A DNA stretch of 64,000 nt from Nocardia sputorum. GTDB taxonomy: Bacteria > Actinomycetota > Actinomycetes > Mycobacteriales > Mycobacteriaceae. This document shows, piece by piece, positions 1 through 9,161 of the stretch. The position numbers and the translations under genes are program-made. The notes below the pieces were generated by a model. That model was given only the letters and a program-made list of their open reading frames with translations. It was not told the DNA's origin and did no database searches. The stretch covers positions 6,882,001 to 6,946,000 of the forward strand of contig NZ_AP026978.1 in NCBI RefSeq assembly GCF_027924405.1, given 5' to 3'. Each line of letters begins with the position of its first letter. Positions within the stretch are counted from its first letter, which is position 1.

Positions 1-393
1 CGCGACGAGCAGCGGAACGGGGAACGGCAGTTCGGGCAGCACGCGATCGTGCACGCCCGCGCACAGGGCGGGATCGATCAGGAAGCGCGCCTTCGGATGC
101 TCGACCAGGAACGCCGCCATCGACAGCCGCATCTCCCGCAGGCTGCGCACACCCTCGGCCACGATGGTGGTCGGCGCGGACATGGTGGCCTGGGTCAGCA
201 CGGTCAGCCGGACGGTCGCGCTCGCGGCCGGCGGCGGCAGCACCTCGAGATTCGCCAGGAGCTCCTTGTCGGGGCGGCGCGGCCGCAACAAGCGGCCCGG
301 CGTGGCCGCCAAGGCGGCGCAGCAGCGCAGCAGGACGGGCAGAGTGGGCGTGCGCTCGGCACGGGTGGCGGCACCGCTGTCCGGTTCGGTCAC
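1..393 (-). CDS. MBL-fold metallo-hydrolase, N-terminal part (runs off the window)
   Basis: Only the first 131 codons are present; the gene continues past base 1. A GTG at 393 opens VTEPDSGAATRAERTPTLP and the frame stays open to the window edge. Residues near 95-130 (AAFLVEHPKARFLIDPALCAG) resemble the first strands of metallo-beta-lactamase-fold hydrolases, where a short hydrophobic strand leads into an LIDPG-like turn; the HxHxDH zinc motif would lie outside the window. It is transcribed away from the ACP/PKS/FAAL genes, sharing the 394-544 intergenic region. A hydrolase here could release or edit the polyketide product, because the PKS has no thioesterase; that is inference. The start is uncertain. 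Confidence 0.6.
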   Translation of the reverse strand, partial: MTEPDSGAATRAERTPTLPVLLRCCAALAATPGRLLRPRRPDKELLANLEVLPPPAASATVRLTVLTQATMSAPTTIVAEGVRSLREMRLSMAAFLVEHPKARFLIDPALCAGVHDRVLPELPFPVPLLVA

Positions 394-544
394 GGTGCCA
401 CGGTATGCGATCACCGCCGTTCGCGAAAGAGCCGGGCTGGCAGCGGATATGCGACCTTGCTCCGGGCGATTTCTCCGGCATAATCGCGGGGGTACCGTTC
501 TCGAGTGAGTGACAGCAGCCGGGGAGACGGGGAGGGAGAACGCG

Positions 545-841
545 ATGCGGCCCAGTCTTCCGGACGGGCACCGCGGTGCACCGGAGAACGATGGTTCGCT
601 GGGTCGTAGCCGGCGCGCCGTGCTCACCTGCGCCGCCGTCCTTGCTGTCGCCGACCTATTGGGCGTCGACGCCGCCGCGGTGTCGACCAGCTCGCCCTTC
701 ACCGATCTCGGCCTCGGTTCCACACAGCTCGCGAGGCTGACCGCCCATCTCGAAGACGCCATGGGAGTCGAGGTTCCGCTGACCGCGATCTACGACCATC
801 CGGACATCGAACAGCTTGTCGAGTACCTCGCGATGCGATGA
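545..841 (+). CDS. stand-alone acyl carrier protein
   Basis: A 98-residue protein with one phosphopantetheine-carrier domain. The attachment site is Ser59 in FTDLGLGSTQL, followed by the usual helix III/IV pattern (VPLTAIYDHPDIEQLVEYL). ATG 545 is preferred over the in-frame GTG at 509 because GGGAGGGAGAA lies just upstream. The stop TGA overlaps the ATG of the following PKS (ATGA), so the two are translationally coupled. In FAAL-PKS systems such a carrier takes the acyl group from acyl-AMP and hands it to the ketosynthase; that role is inferred from the order ACP-PKS-FAAL. The first ~30 residues are not part of the ACP fold. Confidence 0.88.
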   Translation: MRPSLPDGHRGAPENDGSLGRSRRAVLTCAAVLAVADLLGVDAAAVSTSSPFTDLGLGSTQLARLTAHLEDAMGVEVPLTAIYDHPDIEQLVEYLAMR

Positions 842-3800
842 GCGGCGCGCCCACGGATTCCGCCGGCTCGCATCCTCCCGTCGCCATCATCGGCATCGGC
901 TGCCGACTGCCCGGGGCGGCGAGCGCCGCCGAGTTCTGGCGGCTGCTGGTCGAGGGCCGCGACGCCACGTCCACCCCGCCCGCCGGGCGGCTGGGTTCCC
1001 GGCGCGGCGGGTACCTCGACGACGTCGAGTCCTTCGACAACGACTGGTTCGCCATCTCCGACCGCGAGGCGGCGGTCATGGACCCGCAGCAGCGGCTCGC
1101 GCTGGAAGTCGCGGTCGAGGCGCTGGACGACGCCGGGATCGGCTATCGCGCCAGGGGTTCCGGCGCCGCCGTCGTCTTCGGCGCTTCCGGGTACGACCAC
1201 GGCATCGCGGTGCTCGGCCGCGCCGGCCACGACGCCCCCTACGCGGTGACCGGCTCCGCGCTCAGCATCATCGCCAACCGGTTGTCGTACGTGCTCGATC
1301 TGCACGGGCCGAGCCTGGTGCTCGACAGCGCCTGCTCGTCCTCGCTCGCCGCGGTGGACCTCGCGGTCCGGCTGCTGGCCGACGGCACGGTGCCGTTCGC
1401 CATCGTGGGCGGCGTCAATCTGGTGCTTTTGGAGCACACCTCGAACTACCTTGCCGAGGGCGGTTTCCTGTCACCGGGCGGACGGTCGGCGCCGTTCGAC
1501 GCCACCGCCGACGGTTACGCCCGGGGCGACGGCTGCGCCGTCGTGGTGCTGCAACGCAGCGCGGACGCGGTGCGCGAGGGCAACCGGGTGTACGCGGAGA
1601 TCGTCGGCACCGCGGTCGGGTCGGACGGGCGCTCGAACGGCCTGTACGCCCCCAACGGCCGCGCGCAGCAGGAGACACTGCGCACCGCGTGGTCGCGGGC
1701 CGGGCGCGCGCCGAGCAGCGCCGGGTACATCGAATGCCACGGCACCGGAACGCCGCTGGGGGACGCGGTGGAAGTCGGCGCGCTCGCGGCCGCGCTCGGC
1801 GACGGCGCGAGCGACCCGATCTGGATCGGTTCGGTGAAGTCGAACATCGGACATCTGGAAGCCGCCGCCGGCGTCGCCGGGATGGTGAAGACCGCGCTGT
1901 CCATCCACCACGGGGTGATCCCCCCGACCATCCACCTGGACACCGAGCACCCTCTGCTGCACTTGGCCGAACGGGGGCTGCGTGTGCCGACCGAGCCGGT
2001 GGATTGGAGCCGGGTGGCCGCGCCGGAGCGCGTGGCGGGGGTCAGCTCGTTCGGATTCGGCGGCACGATCGCGCACATCGTGCTGCGCGGCACCCCGCCG
2101 ACCCGGCCGGATCATGGTGACCATTTCCCGATGCTGCTGCCGTTCACCGCACGCGACGACGAGGAACTGCGCGAACGCGCACTCCGGTTGGCCGACGAAT
2201 TGGACAAGGCGCGGCCACCGTTGCCCGAGTTCGTGTCTGCCGCGGCGCGCTCGATCTCCGAGCCGACCCGGGCCGCGATCGTCGCGCACGATCACGCGGA
2301 CGCGGTGCACCGGCTGCGCGCGTTCGGCCGCGGCGATACCGATGCGGCGCTCGGTCCGGTGACGAACCGCCGCCGCGGCGGGCTGTTGTTCCTGTTCTCC
2401 GGACAAGGTGGTCAGCATCCGAAGATGGGCCGCGCGTTGGCGGCGCGGTATCCGGCCTTCGCCGCCGCGCTCGCCGAGGCGACCGACGCGATCGTGACTG
2501 CGGGCGGGCCGCGGGTGTGGACGCCACGCCACGGCTTCACCTCGGCCGGCGAGACGCAACCCACCGATCTGGTGCAGCCCGCCTTGTTCGCGTTCCAGAT
2601 CGCGCTGGCGAAGTTGCTGGAGACGTGGGGGATTCGTCCCGATGCCGTGGCCGGGCACAGCTCGGGCGAGATCGCCGCGGCGGCGGCGAGCGGCGCGCTG
2701 TCCCTCGCGGATGCCGCGCGCGTGGTGGTGCTGCGCAGCGCGACCCTGGCGCATCTGGACGGGCACGGCGCGATGGCGGTGCTGGAGGCGGACCCGGACG
2801 AAGCCGCCAGACTCGTGGAACCGATGCGGGCGGAGGTGGCCATCGCCGCGATCAACGGCCCGCGATCGGTGGTCGTTTCCGGGACGCCGCGCTATGTCGA
2901 CGCGCTGGTGCGGCGGGCCACGCGCCGCAGCATGTTCGCGCGCAGGCTCGCGGTCGACTTCGCCGCGCACAGCCCGCAGGTCGCTACCGTGCTCGCGCCG
3001 TTCGTCGGGGCGTTGACCGAGATCGCACCGCTCGTCCCGCGCCTGCCGGTGTATTCGACGGCGCGGCGGGGCGTGAAACTCACCACCGCGGTCATGGACC
3101 GCGACTACTGGGCCGAGAACGCCACGGGCACGGTGGAGTTGGCGGCCGCGCTGGAGCGCGCGGCCGAAGACGGATTCTCGACCGTGCTCGAGATCGGCCC
3201 GCATCCGGTGCTGCTCCCGGCGGTGCGGGAGTACGCGGACTTCCGCGACGGCGCGCATTCCGTTGCCGTGCGCGAGGACGAGGCGAGCGCCTACCTCGCC
3301 GGCGTGGCCCGCCTGTACCTGGAGGGGCGTCCGATCGACTGGTCGGCGGTCGGCCCCTTCACCACGCCCGCGCCGCGGCGGTGGCGCAAGCGGAAGTTCC
3401 CGCTGCTGGTGGCCGGGCCCGCGAGCGCGCATGTCCCCGAAACCGCCTTCGAGGCCGAGGATCTCGCCGATCACGTGGTCCAGGGCGACAACATCGTCCC
3501 CGCCGTCTTCTGGCTTCGGAGGCTGCTGCACCTCGCCCGGGACACCGCGGGGACGGCCGCCGTGGCCGACTTCGCCGTGCACGAGCGGACCGATCCGAGC
3601 GTTCTGCCCGCGGTCGTCTATCGCGGACCGGGGCCGGAGGAAAGCGTACGGGCGGAGGTCACGGGCACCGGGACGCTGGCTTCGGCCCGGCCCGCCGGTG
3701 ACCCCACACCCGCGGATATCGTCGCATGGATGCGGGTGGTCGACGCAAATCGGGCCGCCCGGCATCAGATGCGAGTGGTCACCACCGGCGCGTTCTACCA

Positions 3801-5868
3801 GGAATTGCGCCGCAGGCGGCTGGAGTACGGGCCCCGGTTCCGCACGCTGCGCGGCATCGCCGCGGGCACCGGACGTGCGCTGGGATTGTTCGACGCCGCC
3901 GAATTGCATCGCACCGCAACGCTGGACGGCTGTCTCCAAGTGCTCGCCGCGGCGGTGTTCGACGAACTGCCCACGACGTCGATTCCGCTGCCGATCGGCA
4001 TCGATGCGGCCTGGTTGTCGCACGAGCCGAATCGCCACGTGCTCGAGGTACACGCCCTGATCCGGGAGCGCAGCGACACCGGGCTGGTCGGCGAGGTCGT
4101 CGCGACCGACCAGCACGGCGTGCCCTGTCTCGCCTTCTCCGGCGTGCACGTCCGTTACGCCGACGCGGCGGACGAGGAGAGCCCCGGCGGGCTTCGCGTG
4201 GCCCGTGCCCCGCAGACCGCGCCCTTCCGCCACGAGGTCTGGGAACCGCACGACCCCGGCTCGCTCGGAATCGGCGGCCCGGCCGGAACCCTCGTGCGGC
4301 GCGCGGTGGTGGTGGGCGCGTCGGATCTCGCGGTCCGGCTCGCCCGCGCGCTGGACGCCGAGTTGCCGACCGAACGGATCGCGCGTGAACCGGACGACGC
4401 GAGCCCGCTCGTCACCGCGGTCCTGACCGGGCGCGGCGGCGGCCACGGCGTAGTGGCCGTGTGGCCCGCGGACTCCGGCGCGCGCGACGACAGCGCCGCC
4501 GCGACGACTGGTCGCGTTCTCGAATTGCTGCAAGTGATCTCGAACCACGACGCCACCGCCTCCATGACGGTCGTGCTGCCGGTCTCCCGAGCCGACGAGC
4601 CCGGCACGGTGCCCCCGGTCGTCCCCGCGGCCATCGCCGGGCTGGTGCGCTCACTCCAGCTCGAGACGGACCGACCGGTGCGGCTGATCTGGACCGACCC
4701 GGATCTCAGGAACCTGCCGCTGCTCGCCCGCCTGGCGACGACTGCCGACAGCGCGATTCCCGGCGAGCTGCGCTTGTCGGCGGGCGAGGTCGCGGTGCGG
4801 CGCTTCACGCCCGCGCGAGCGCGCGCGCTGCCGGTGGCAGGCATCGACCCGAGCGGAACCTACGTCGTCACCGGCGGGCTGGGCGCGCTCGGCTCGGTCG
4901 CCGTGCGCTGGTTGCTCGAGGCGGGCGCGCGCGACGTGGTGGTGCTGACCCGGGCGCCGCGCCCGGTACCCGCACTGCTCGACGGCTTGGAGGACCGCAT
5001 CGTCGTGGTGCGCTGCGACGCCGCCGACCGGGTCGACCTGGCCAACGCGCTCAGCGATATCCGAGCCTCCGACTCGGTGATCCGCGGCGTCGTGCACGCG
5101 GCGGGAGTACTGGAGGACGCCCTGTTCGACGCGGTCACCGCGGGCCAGCTGGCCAGGATGTTTCTGCCCAAGTCCACCGCGGCGGGCAATCTCATCGAAC
5201 TCACCGCCACCGACACCACCGACTTCGTCTTGCTGTTCTCCTCGGCCACCGGTGCGCTCGGAGCGCCGGGGCAGGCCGCCTATGCCGCCGCCAACGCGGC
5301 CATGGACGCCCTCGCACTGCGTGATCCGGGCAGACGAGTCCTGAGCGTCGGCTGGGGCCTGTGGGATGCCGGTCTCGCCGCGGCGGCGGGCGGAGCGGGT
5401 CATCTGCGACGAGCGGGCGTCGGCGCGTTCGACGTTCGGCACGGAAGCGCCGTGCTGTCCCAGGCCCTGCGGTATGACGGCCCCTATCTGCTGGCGCTGG
5501 AACATTCGCCGACGACCGACGTCTCCCCGGTCGCGGTGCGGTTGGCGAATCTGCTCGCGCCGACGCTCGATTCGCGTCCCGACCCCACCCGGACGGCAGC
5601 GACACTCGAGCCCGCCGAACCGTTGTCCACAACCATCCGCCGCGTCCTGGCGAGCACGCTGGATCTGCCCGCCGAACGCATCGACCCGGCGGCCGACTTC
5701 AACACCCTCGGGCTCAGCTCGCTGCTCGCGATCGAGATGCGACGGAACCTGGAAGCGCGGCTGCGCGTCCGTATCGCCACCGCGGAGTTGTTCAAGCACC
5801 CCACCATCACCGCCCTCGGCGCGGCCCTGCTGGATCGGGTCGCGGCGAACCTCGGAGACGAGTCGTGA
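838..5868 (+). CDS. type I polyketide synthase, KS-AT-DH-KR-ACP
   Basis: A 1676-residue single-module synthase. KS (about 13-420) has the complete triad: Cys166 in DSACSSSLAA, His301 in HGTGTPLGD and His339 in SNIGHLEAA. AT (about 515-820) has Ser608 in GHSSGE; the specificity loop reads FAAHSPQV at about 708, nearer to YASH (methylmalonyl) than HAFH (malonyl), so extender choice is open. A dehydratase-like double hot-dog (about 870-1110) keeps His879 in HVVQGDNIVPA and a candidate Asp1030 in DGCLQ. KR (about 1340-1520) has GGLGALG and Ser1469/Tyr1482/Asn1486; the LED at GVLED suggests B-type. The terminal ACP carries LGLSSL (Ser1628). No enoylreductase or thioesterase is present, so the product should stay unsaturated or beta-hydroxylated and need external release. 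Start overlaps the ACP stop; end overlaps the FAAL start. Confidence 0.95.
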   Translation: MSGAPTDSAGSHPPVAIIGIGCRLPGAASAAEFWRLLVEGRDATSTPPAGRLGSRRGGYLDDVESFDNDWFAISDREAAVMDPQQRLALEVAVEALDDAGIGYRARGSGAAVVFGASGYDHGIAVLGRAGHDAPYAVTGSALSIIANRLSYVLDLHGPSLVLDSACSSSLAAVDLAVRLLADGTVPFAIVGGVNLVLLEHTSNYLAEGGFLSPGGRSAPFDATADGYARGDGCAVVVLQRSADAVREGNRVYAEIVGTAVGSDGRSNGLYAPNGRAQQETLRTAWSRAGRAPSSAGYIECHGTGTPLGDAVEVGALAAALGDGASDPIWIGSVKSNIGHLEAAAGVAGMVKTALSIHHGVIPPTIHLDTEHPLLHLAERGLRVPTEPVDWSRVAAPERVAGVSSFGFGGTIAHIVLRGTPPTRPDHGDHFPMLLPFTARDDEELRERALRLADELDKARPPLPEFVSAAARSISEPTRAAIVAHDHADAVHRLRAFGRGDTDAALGPVTNRRRGGLLFLFSGQGGQHPKMGRALAARYPAFAAALAEATDAIVTAGGPRVWTPRHGFTSAGETQPTDLVQPALFAFQIALAKLLETWGIRPDAVAGHSSGEIAAAAASGALSLADAARVVVLRSATLAHLDGHGAMAVLEADPDEAARLVEPMRAEVAIAAINGPRSVVVSGTPRYVDALVRRATRRSMFARRLAVDFAAHSPQVATVLAPFVGALTEIAPLVPRLPVYSTARRGVKLTTAVMDRDYWAENATGTVELAAALERAAEDGFSTVLEIGPHPVLLPAVREYADFRDGAHSVAVREDEASAYLAGVARLYLEGRPIDWSAVGPFTTPAPRRWRKRKFPLLVAGPASAHVPETAFEAEDLADHVVQGDNIVPAVFWLRRLLHLARDTAGTAAVADFAVHERTDPSVLPAVVYRGPGPEESVRAEVTGTGTLASARPAGDPTPADIVAWMRVVDANRAARHQMRVVTTGAFYQELRRRRLEYGPRFRTLRGIAAGTGRALGLFDAAELHRTATLDGCLQVLAAAVFDELPTTSIPLPIGIDAAWLSHEPNRHVLEVHALIRERSDTGLVGEVVATDQHGVPCLAFSGVHVRYADAADEESPGGLRVARAPQTAPFRHEVWEPHDPGSLGIGGPAGTLVRRAVVVGASDLAVRLARALDAELPTERIAREPDDASPLVTAVLTGRGGGHGVVAVWPADSGARDDSAAATTGRVLELLQVISNHDATASMTVVLPVSRADEPGTVPPVVPAAIAGLVRSLQLETDRPVRLIWTDPDLRNLPLLARLATTADSAIPGELRLSAGEVAVRRFTPARARALPVAGIDPSGTYVVTGGLGALGSVAVRWLLEAGARDVVVLTRAPRPVPALLDGLEDRIVVVRCDAADRVDLANALSDIRASDSVIRGVVHAAGVLEDALFDAVTAGQLARMFLPKSTAAGNLIELTATDTTDFVLLFSSATGALGAPGQAAYAAANAAMDALALRDPGRRVLSVGWGLWDAGLAAAAGGAGHLRRAGVGAFDVRHGSAVLSQALRYDGPYLLALEHSPTTDVSPVAVRLANLLAPTLDSRPDPTRTAATLEPAEPLSTTIRRVLASTLDLPAERIDPAADFNTLGLSSLLAIEMRRNLEARLRVRIATAELFKHPTITALGAALLDRVAANLGDES

Positions 5869-7700
5869 CCCGCGCCGAGCACCCGGCGGGCAATGGCCTC
5901 GCGACTTCGGTGGCCGCGTGGGCCGCCACGCGGCCGGACGAGCCCGCCTGCACCGAACTGCGCTTCCGTGTCCGGGAACGCGAGCCCGTCACGCTCACCT
6001 ACGCCGGTTTGCACGCCGCCGCGGGCGCGCTGGCGGCACGGTTGCGGCAGGAGAGCGCGCCCGGTGACCGGGTCGGCATCCTGTGCGCCCACGGAATCGA
6101 TTACGCGGTGGCATTTCTCGCCTGCCTGTACAGCAATCGAGTCGCGGTGCCGCTGTTCCCCGCCGCGGGCACCCGCAACCGCGACCGTCTGCAAGCCGTG
6201 CTGGCCGACGCGCGGCCCACGCTGGGCCTGATCTCGGCGCACGACGAGATCACCGCGCCGGTCCTCGGGCCCGCACTGGGCCGGGTAGTCACCGTCGCGT
6301 CGGCTTCCTTCGTCCCTGAACAGGATTCAGCTGAACGGATCAGCGCGTATCCGGGGGCCGCGACGACGGGAACGGCGCGGTACGCGGGATCCCTGAAGAC
6401 GCGTTTCGGCACGCAAGCGGGCGCGTCGGACGCTGCCGCACCGGTCATAGATCCGGTATCCGACGAGCTGGCCTACTTGCAGTACACCTCCGGTTCGACC
6501 AAGTCTCCCGCCGGCGTCCGGGTCACCCACGAGAACCTCGCCACGGCGTTGACGCAGCTCGGGCACGCCGTGTCGGGCGCGGCCGACCGGCCGATCGTCA
6601 CCTGGCTGCCGTTCTTCCACGACATGGGTTTGATCCTCGGCCTCGCGCTGCCGCTGTTCCTGGGCGTGCACGGCATCACGCTGGCGCCGGCGGAGTTCGT
6701 GAAGCGCCCCGCCCGGTGGCTGCGTGCGATCGCCGACTACCGCGCCGGCACCACGGGATGCCCGAATTTCGGACTGAAACTCGCGGTGACCGGCACCACC
6801 CCCGCCGAGCGAGCCGGGCTGGATCTGTCCGGACTCGACATCGTGCTCAACGGCTCCGAGCCGGTGCGCGCCGACGTGCTCGAGGCGTTCACCGAGACCT
6901 TCGGTCCGTACGGTTTCCGCCATCACGCGCACACCCCCGGCTTCGGCTTGGCCGAGGCCACCCTCACGGTCACCGTCTGCGATCAGCACGCGGCCCCGGT
7001 GTGGCACCGATTCGACCGGGCGGCACTGGCCGAGGGGCGCGCGGTCGCCCTACCCGAGACCGCGGAGGCCGCGGACGGTGTGCCGCTGGTCGGGTGCGGC
7101 GCACCCGTCGGGCAGGAGCTGCGCATCGTCGATCCGATGGCGGGGACAGTGTTGCCCGCGGGACGCGTCGGCGAGATCTGGGTGGCCGGAGACAATATCT
7201 GCGACGGCTATTTCGGCAGGCCGGACGCCACCGCGGAGATCTTCGGCGCCGCGGTGCCGGGAAGCGGCGCCCGCTGGCTGCGCACCGGGGATCTCGGGTT
7301 CCAGCACGAAGGGCAGCTCTATATTGCGGGCCGCCGCAAGGACGTCATCGTGGTCGACGGACGCAATCACTATCCCGCCGACATCGAGGCGACGGTGCAG
7401 GCATGTGCTCCGGAGGTCAGATCGGGCCATGTGACGGCGTTCGGGCACGACGACGGGCTCCGGGAGGATTTGGTCGTGGTCGCGGAACTGGTCACGGCCC
7501 GCGGACGCGAGCCCATCGAACTCTTCGCCCTGGCTCGGCGCATCCGCACCGCGGTCGCGTCCGCGCACGAGGTGATGCCGGGAGCGGTGCTGCTCGTGGA
7601 GGCGGGACGGATTCCCAAGACCAGCAGCGGGAAATTGCGCCGCGGCGAGTGCCGGGCACGGTACCTCGCGGGGACCCTGAGCCCGGTGGCCATGATCTGA
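5865..7700 (+). CDS. fatty acyl-AMP ligase (FAAL/FadD-like)
   Basis: A 611-residue adenylate-forming enzyme. It starts at a GTG that overlaps the PKS stop (GTGA). The AMP-binding P-loop is YTSGSTKSPAG (from Tyr207), later motifs include the A8-like GRRKDVIVVDGRNHYP, and the C-terminal subdomain ends with a PKTSSGKLRR segment carrying the adenylation lysine. The overall pattern (LTYAGLHAAAGALAARL near the start, LPFFHDMGLI in the middle) is that of FAAL enzymes rather than CoA ligases. It should convert a free fatty acid to acyl-AMP and load it on the upstream ACP to prime the PKS. Absence of CoA ligase activity is predicted from family resemblance, not shown here. Confidence 0.92.
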   Translation: MTRAEHPAGNGLATSVAAWAATRPDEPACTELRFRVREREPVTLTYAGLHAAAGALAARLRQESAPGDRVGILCAHGIDYAVAFLACLYSNRVAVPLFPAAGTRNRDRLQAVLADARPTLGLISAHDEITAPVLGPALGRVVTVASASFVPEQDSAERISAYPGAATTGTARYAGSLKTRFGTQAGASDAAAPVIDPVSDELAYLQYTSGSTKSPAGVRVTHENLATALTQLGHAVSGAADRPIVTWLPFFHDMGLILGLALPLFLGVHGITLAPAEFVKRPARWLRAIADYRAGTTGCPNFGLKLAVTGTTPAERAGLDLSGLDIVLNGSEPVRADVLEAFTETFGPYGFRHHAHTPGFGLAEATLTVTVCDQHAAPVWHRFDRAALAEGRAVALPETAEAADGVPLVGCGAPVGQELRIVDPMAGTVLPAGRVGEIWVAGDNICDGYFGRPDATAEIFGAAVPGSGARWLRTGDLGFQHEGQLYIAGRRKDVIVVDGRNHYPADIEATVQACAPEVRSGHVTAFGHDDGLREDLVVVAELVTARGREPIELFALARRIRTAVASAHEVMPGAVLLVEAGRIPKTSSGKLRRGECRARYLAGTLSPVAMI

Positions 7701-7709
7701 CCTTCTCGA

Positions 7710-8114
7710 TCAGTGCTCGGGTCGGCCCATGAGCCGATCGGTCTCGCGACGCTCACGCTTGGTCGGCCGCCCCGCACCGCGATCGCGACGAGGCATGCTC
7801 GCCACTATCTCGCGCGGGGGAGGGGGCGGACTGCGATCGATCAAGCATTGCGCGGCGATCGGAGCGCCGACGCGCTTGGTGACGATCCGCTCCACGATGA
7901 CGATGCGTTCGATGCCCCCCGCCCGGATGCGGACCTCGTCACCGGGACGCACGGGCTGCGCGGGCTTGGCCGTCGCGCCGTTCACCCGGACGTGTCCGCC
8001 ACGACAGGCTTCCGCAGCAGCGGATCTGGTCTTGAACAGGCGCACCGCCCAGGTCCACGAGTCGACGCGGGCCTGGGTAGCGGTGCTTTGGATGCCGGAT
8101 TCGGCGCGGGCCAC
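7710..8114 (-). CDS. S4-domain RNA-binding protein (Hsp15/HslR-like)
   Basis: A 134-residue protein. Residues about 16-75 form an S4 domain: RVDSWTWAVRLFKTRSAAAEACR, then GHVRVNGATAKPAQPVRPGDEVRI. The rest is a basic, proline-containing tail. Family members such as Hsp15 bind 50S subunits carrying a nascent chain after stalling. The GTG start lies 3 nt after the TAA of the NlpC/P60 gene, so the two are translationally coupled and would share the c-di-AMP riboswitch. The gene ends 9 nt from the convergent FAAL. Confidence 0.85.
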   Translation of the reverse strand: MARAESGIQSTATQARVDSWTWAVRLFKTRSAAAEACRGGHVRVNGATAKPAQPVRPGDEVRIRAGGIERIVIVERIVTKRVGAPIAAQCLIDRSPPPPPREIVASMPRRDRGAGRPTKRERRETDRLMGRPEH

Positions 8115-8117
8115 TCG

Positions 8118-8777
8118 TTAGACGATACGGCGTGCGGTGACCACCATGTCGGGGCGCAGCGGCGTGTAGGACACCGGCGTACCCGTCTGCACCGCGTTGA
8201 GGAGCTTGTTGTCGCCCGCGTAGATGCCGACGTGACCGCCGCCGTTGGTGATGACGATGTCACCCGGCTTCAGGTCGTGGTAGGCGACCGGAGCGCCGAC
8301 GTGCGACTGCTCGAAGCTGGTGCGGGGCAGTTCGACGCCCGCCTGGCGGAACGCCCACTGGACGAGGCCGGAGCAGTCGAAGGAGCGGGGACCCGCGGCG
8401 CCCCACGAGTACTGGGCGCCGACCTTGGTCCTGGCGGCGTCGAGGGCGATGTCGCCCGGGGAGTTGTTCTGCTGCTGACCGAACAGGCCCGGCAGCATGG
8501 GCGCGAAGTTGGGAGCTTGGGGAGCGACCTCTTGCGGCGCCTGGGCAGGGGCGGCGGGAACGGCCGCGAGCGCCTGCTGGATCTGCTGATTGAGCTGCTG
8601 GACCGGCTGTTCCCATTCTTGCGGAACGTCGAAATTGCCGACACCGGGAACGTTGATGGTCGCGGCCATGGCCGGAATCGCGGGCATGGCGCCGGTCGCG
8701 GCCACCGCACCCATGACAATCGCACCCTTGACGGAATTCGGAACCCGAGAATCCCGTTGCAAGCTGTGTTTACCCAC
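8118..8777 (-). CDS. secreted NlpC/P60 peptidoglycan endopeptidase
   Basis: A 219-residue protein starting at GTG 8777, with GGAG about 10 nt upstream and directly behind the riboswitch. A signal peptide (KGAIVMGAVAATGAMPAIPAMAAT) is followed by a Gln/Ala/Pro-rich linker and a C-terminal NlpC/P60 domain with Cys135 in SFDCSGLVQW and His182 in GGGHVGIYAG. The family cleaves peptide stems of peptidoglycan (D-iGlu-mDAP bond) and acts in cell separation and wall remodelling, like the mycobacterial Rip proteins. Placement behind a c-di-AMP riboswitch fits wall hydrolases controlled by osmotic or turgor signalling. A longer in-frame start at 8912 lies inside the riboswitch and was rejected. Confidence 0.92.
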   Translation of the reverse strand: MGKHSLQRDSRVPNSVKGAIVMGAVAATGAMPAIPAMAATINVPGVGNFDVPQEWEQPVQQLNQQIQQALAAVPAAPAQAPQEVAPQAPNFAPMLPGLFGQQQNNSPGDIALDAARTKVGAQYSWGAAGPRSFDCSGLVQWAFRQAGVELPRTSFEQSHVGAPVAYHDLKPGDIVITNGGGHVGIYAGDNKLLNAVQTGTPVSYTPLRPDMVVTARRIV

Positions 8778-8799
8778 CGAGCTACGTCTCCGATCTTGC

Positions 8800-8927
8800 T
8801 GCTCTCCCGCCGACCGGGTTAGCTGACGGGTTCGGGCCGGGAGAGCGGCCCTACCCCACGACCGGCATGGCCGCGAGGATTCACCCCAGACGAACCTGTG
8901 GGTCCCCGGCACGACAGCCGAGACCGG
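8800..8927 (-). ncRNA. cyclic di-AMP riboswitch (ydaO-yuaA class)
   Basis: Read on the minus strand, the leader contains the conserved blocks of this class in order: CCGGGGACCCACAGG, then GGGGTGAATCC, GTAGGGCCGCT, and finally CCCGAACCCGTCAGCTAACC followed by CGGTCGGCGGGAG. In actinobacteria this riboswitch sits before rpf, NlpC/P60 and other wall-hydrolase genes and reduces their expression when c-di-AMP is high. Here the last block ends about 25 nt before the GTG of the NlpC/P60 gene. The outer boundaries are approximate. Recognition is from memory of the consensus; a covariance-model search was not run. Confidence 0.92.
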
Positions 8928-9161
8928 TTGGCCCCGACAGCCGTTTAGGCGGTAACTAGTGGCGCCGTTTCACTTACGAAGCGACTTGTTCCACTAAGTC
9001 ACGAAGAGATTACGGTGCCGACGCGATGTTGTCCAGCGCACAGAGCAGCATCTTTTCCATCACCGCGGGTATCGCTGCGCCCTCGGCGGGAAACGGGCGT
9101 AACAGCTCGGGTCACGAGGAGATCTCACCGCTCGGCCGAGGTCACGGAGAGGGCAACGCGG

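Noticed and set aside
1471..4548. 1025-codon open frame on the minus strand inside the PKS
   Set aside because: High-GC antisense shadow of the PKS; the translation is Arg/His/Gly-rich and matches nothing.
8778..8912. Longer N-terminus of the NlpC/P60 protein
   Set aside because: These codons are the conserved core of the c-di-AMP riboswitch; GTG 8777 with its own Shine-Dalgarno is better.
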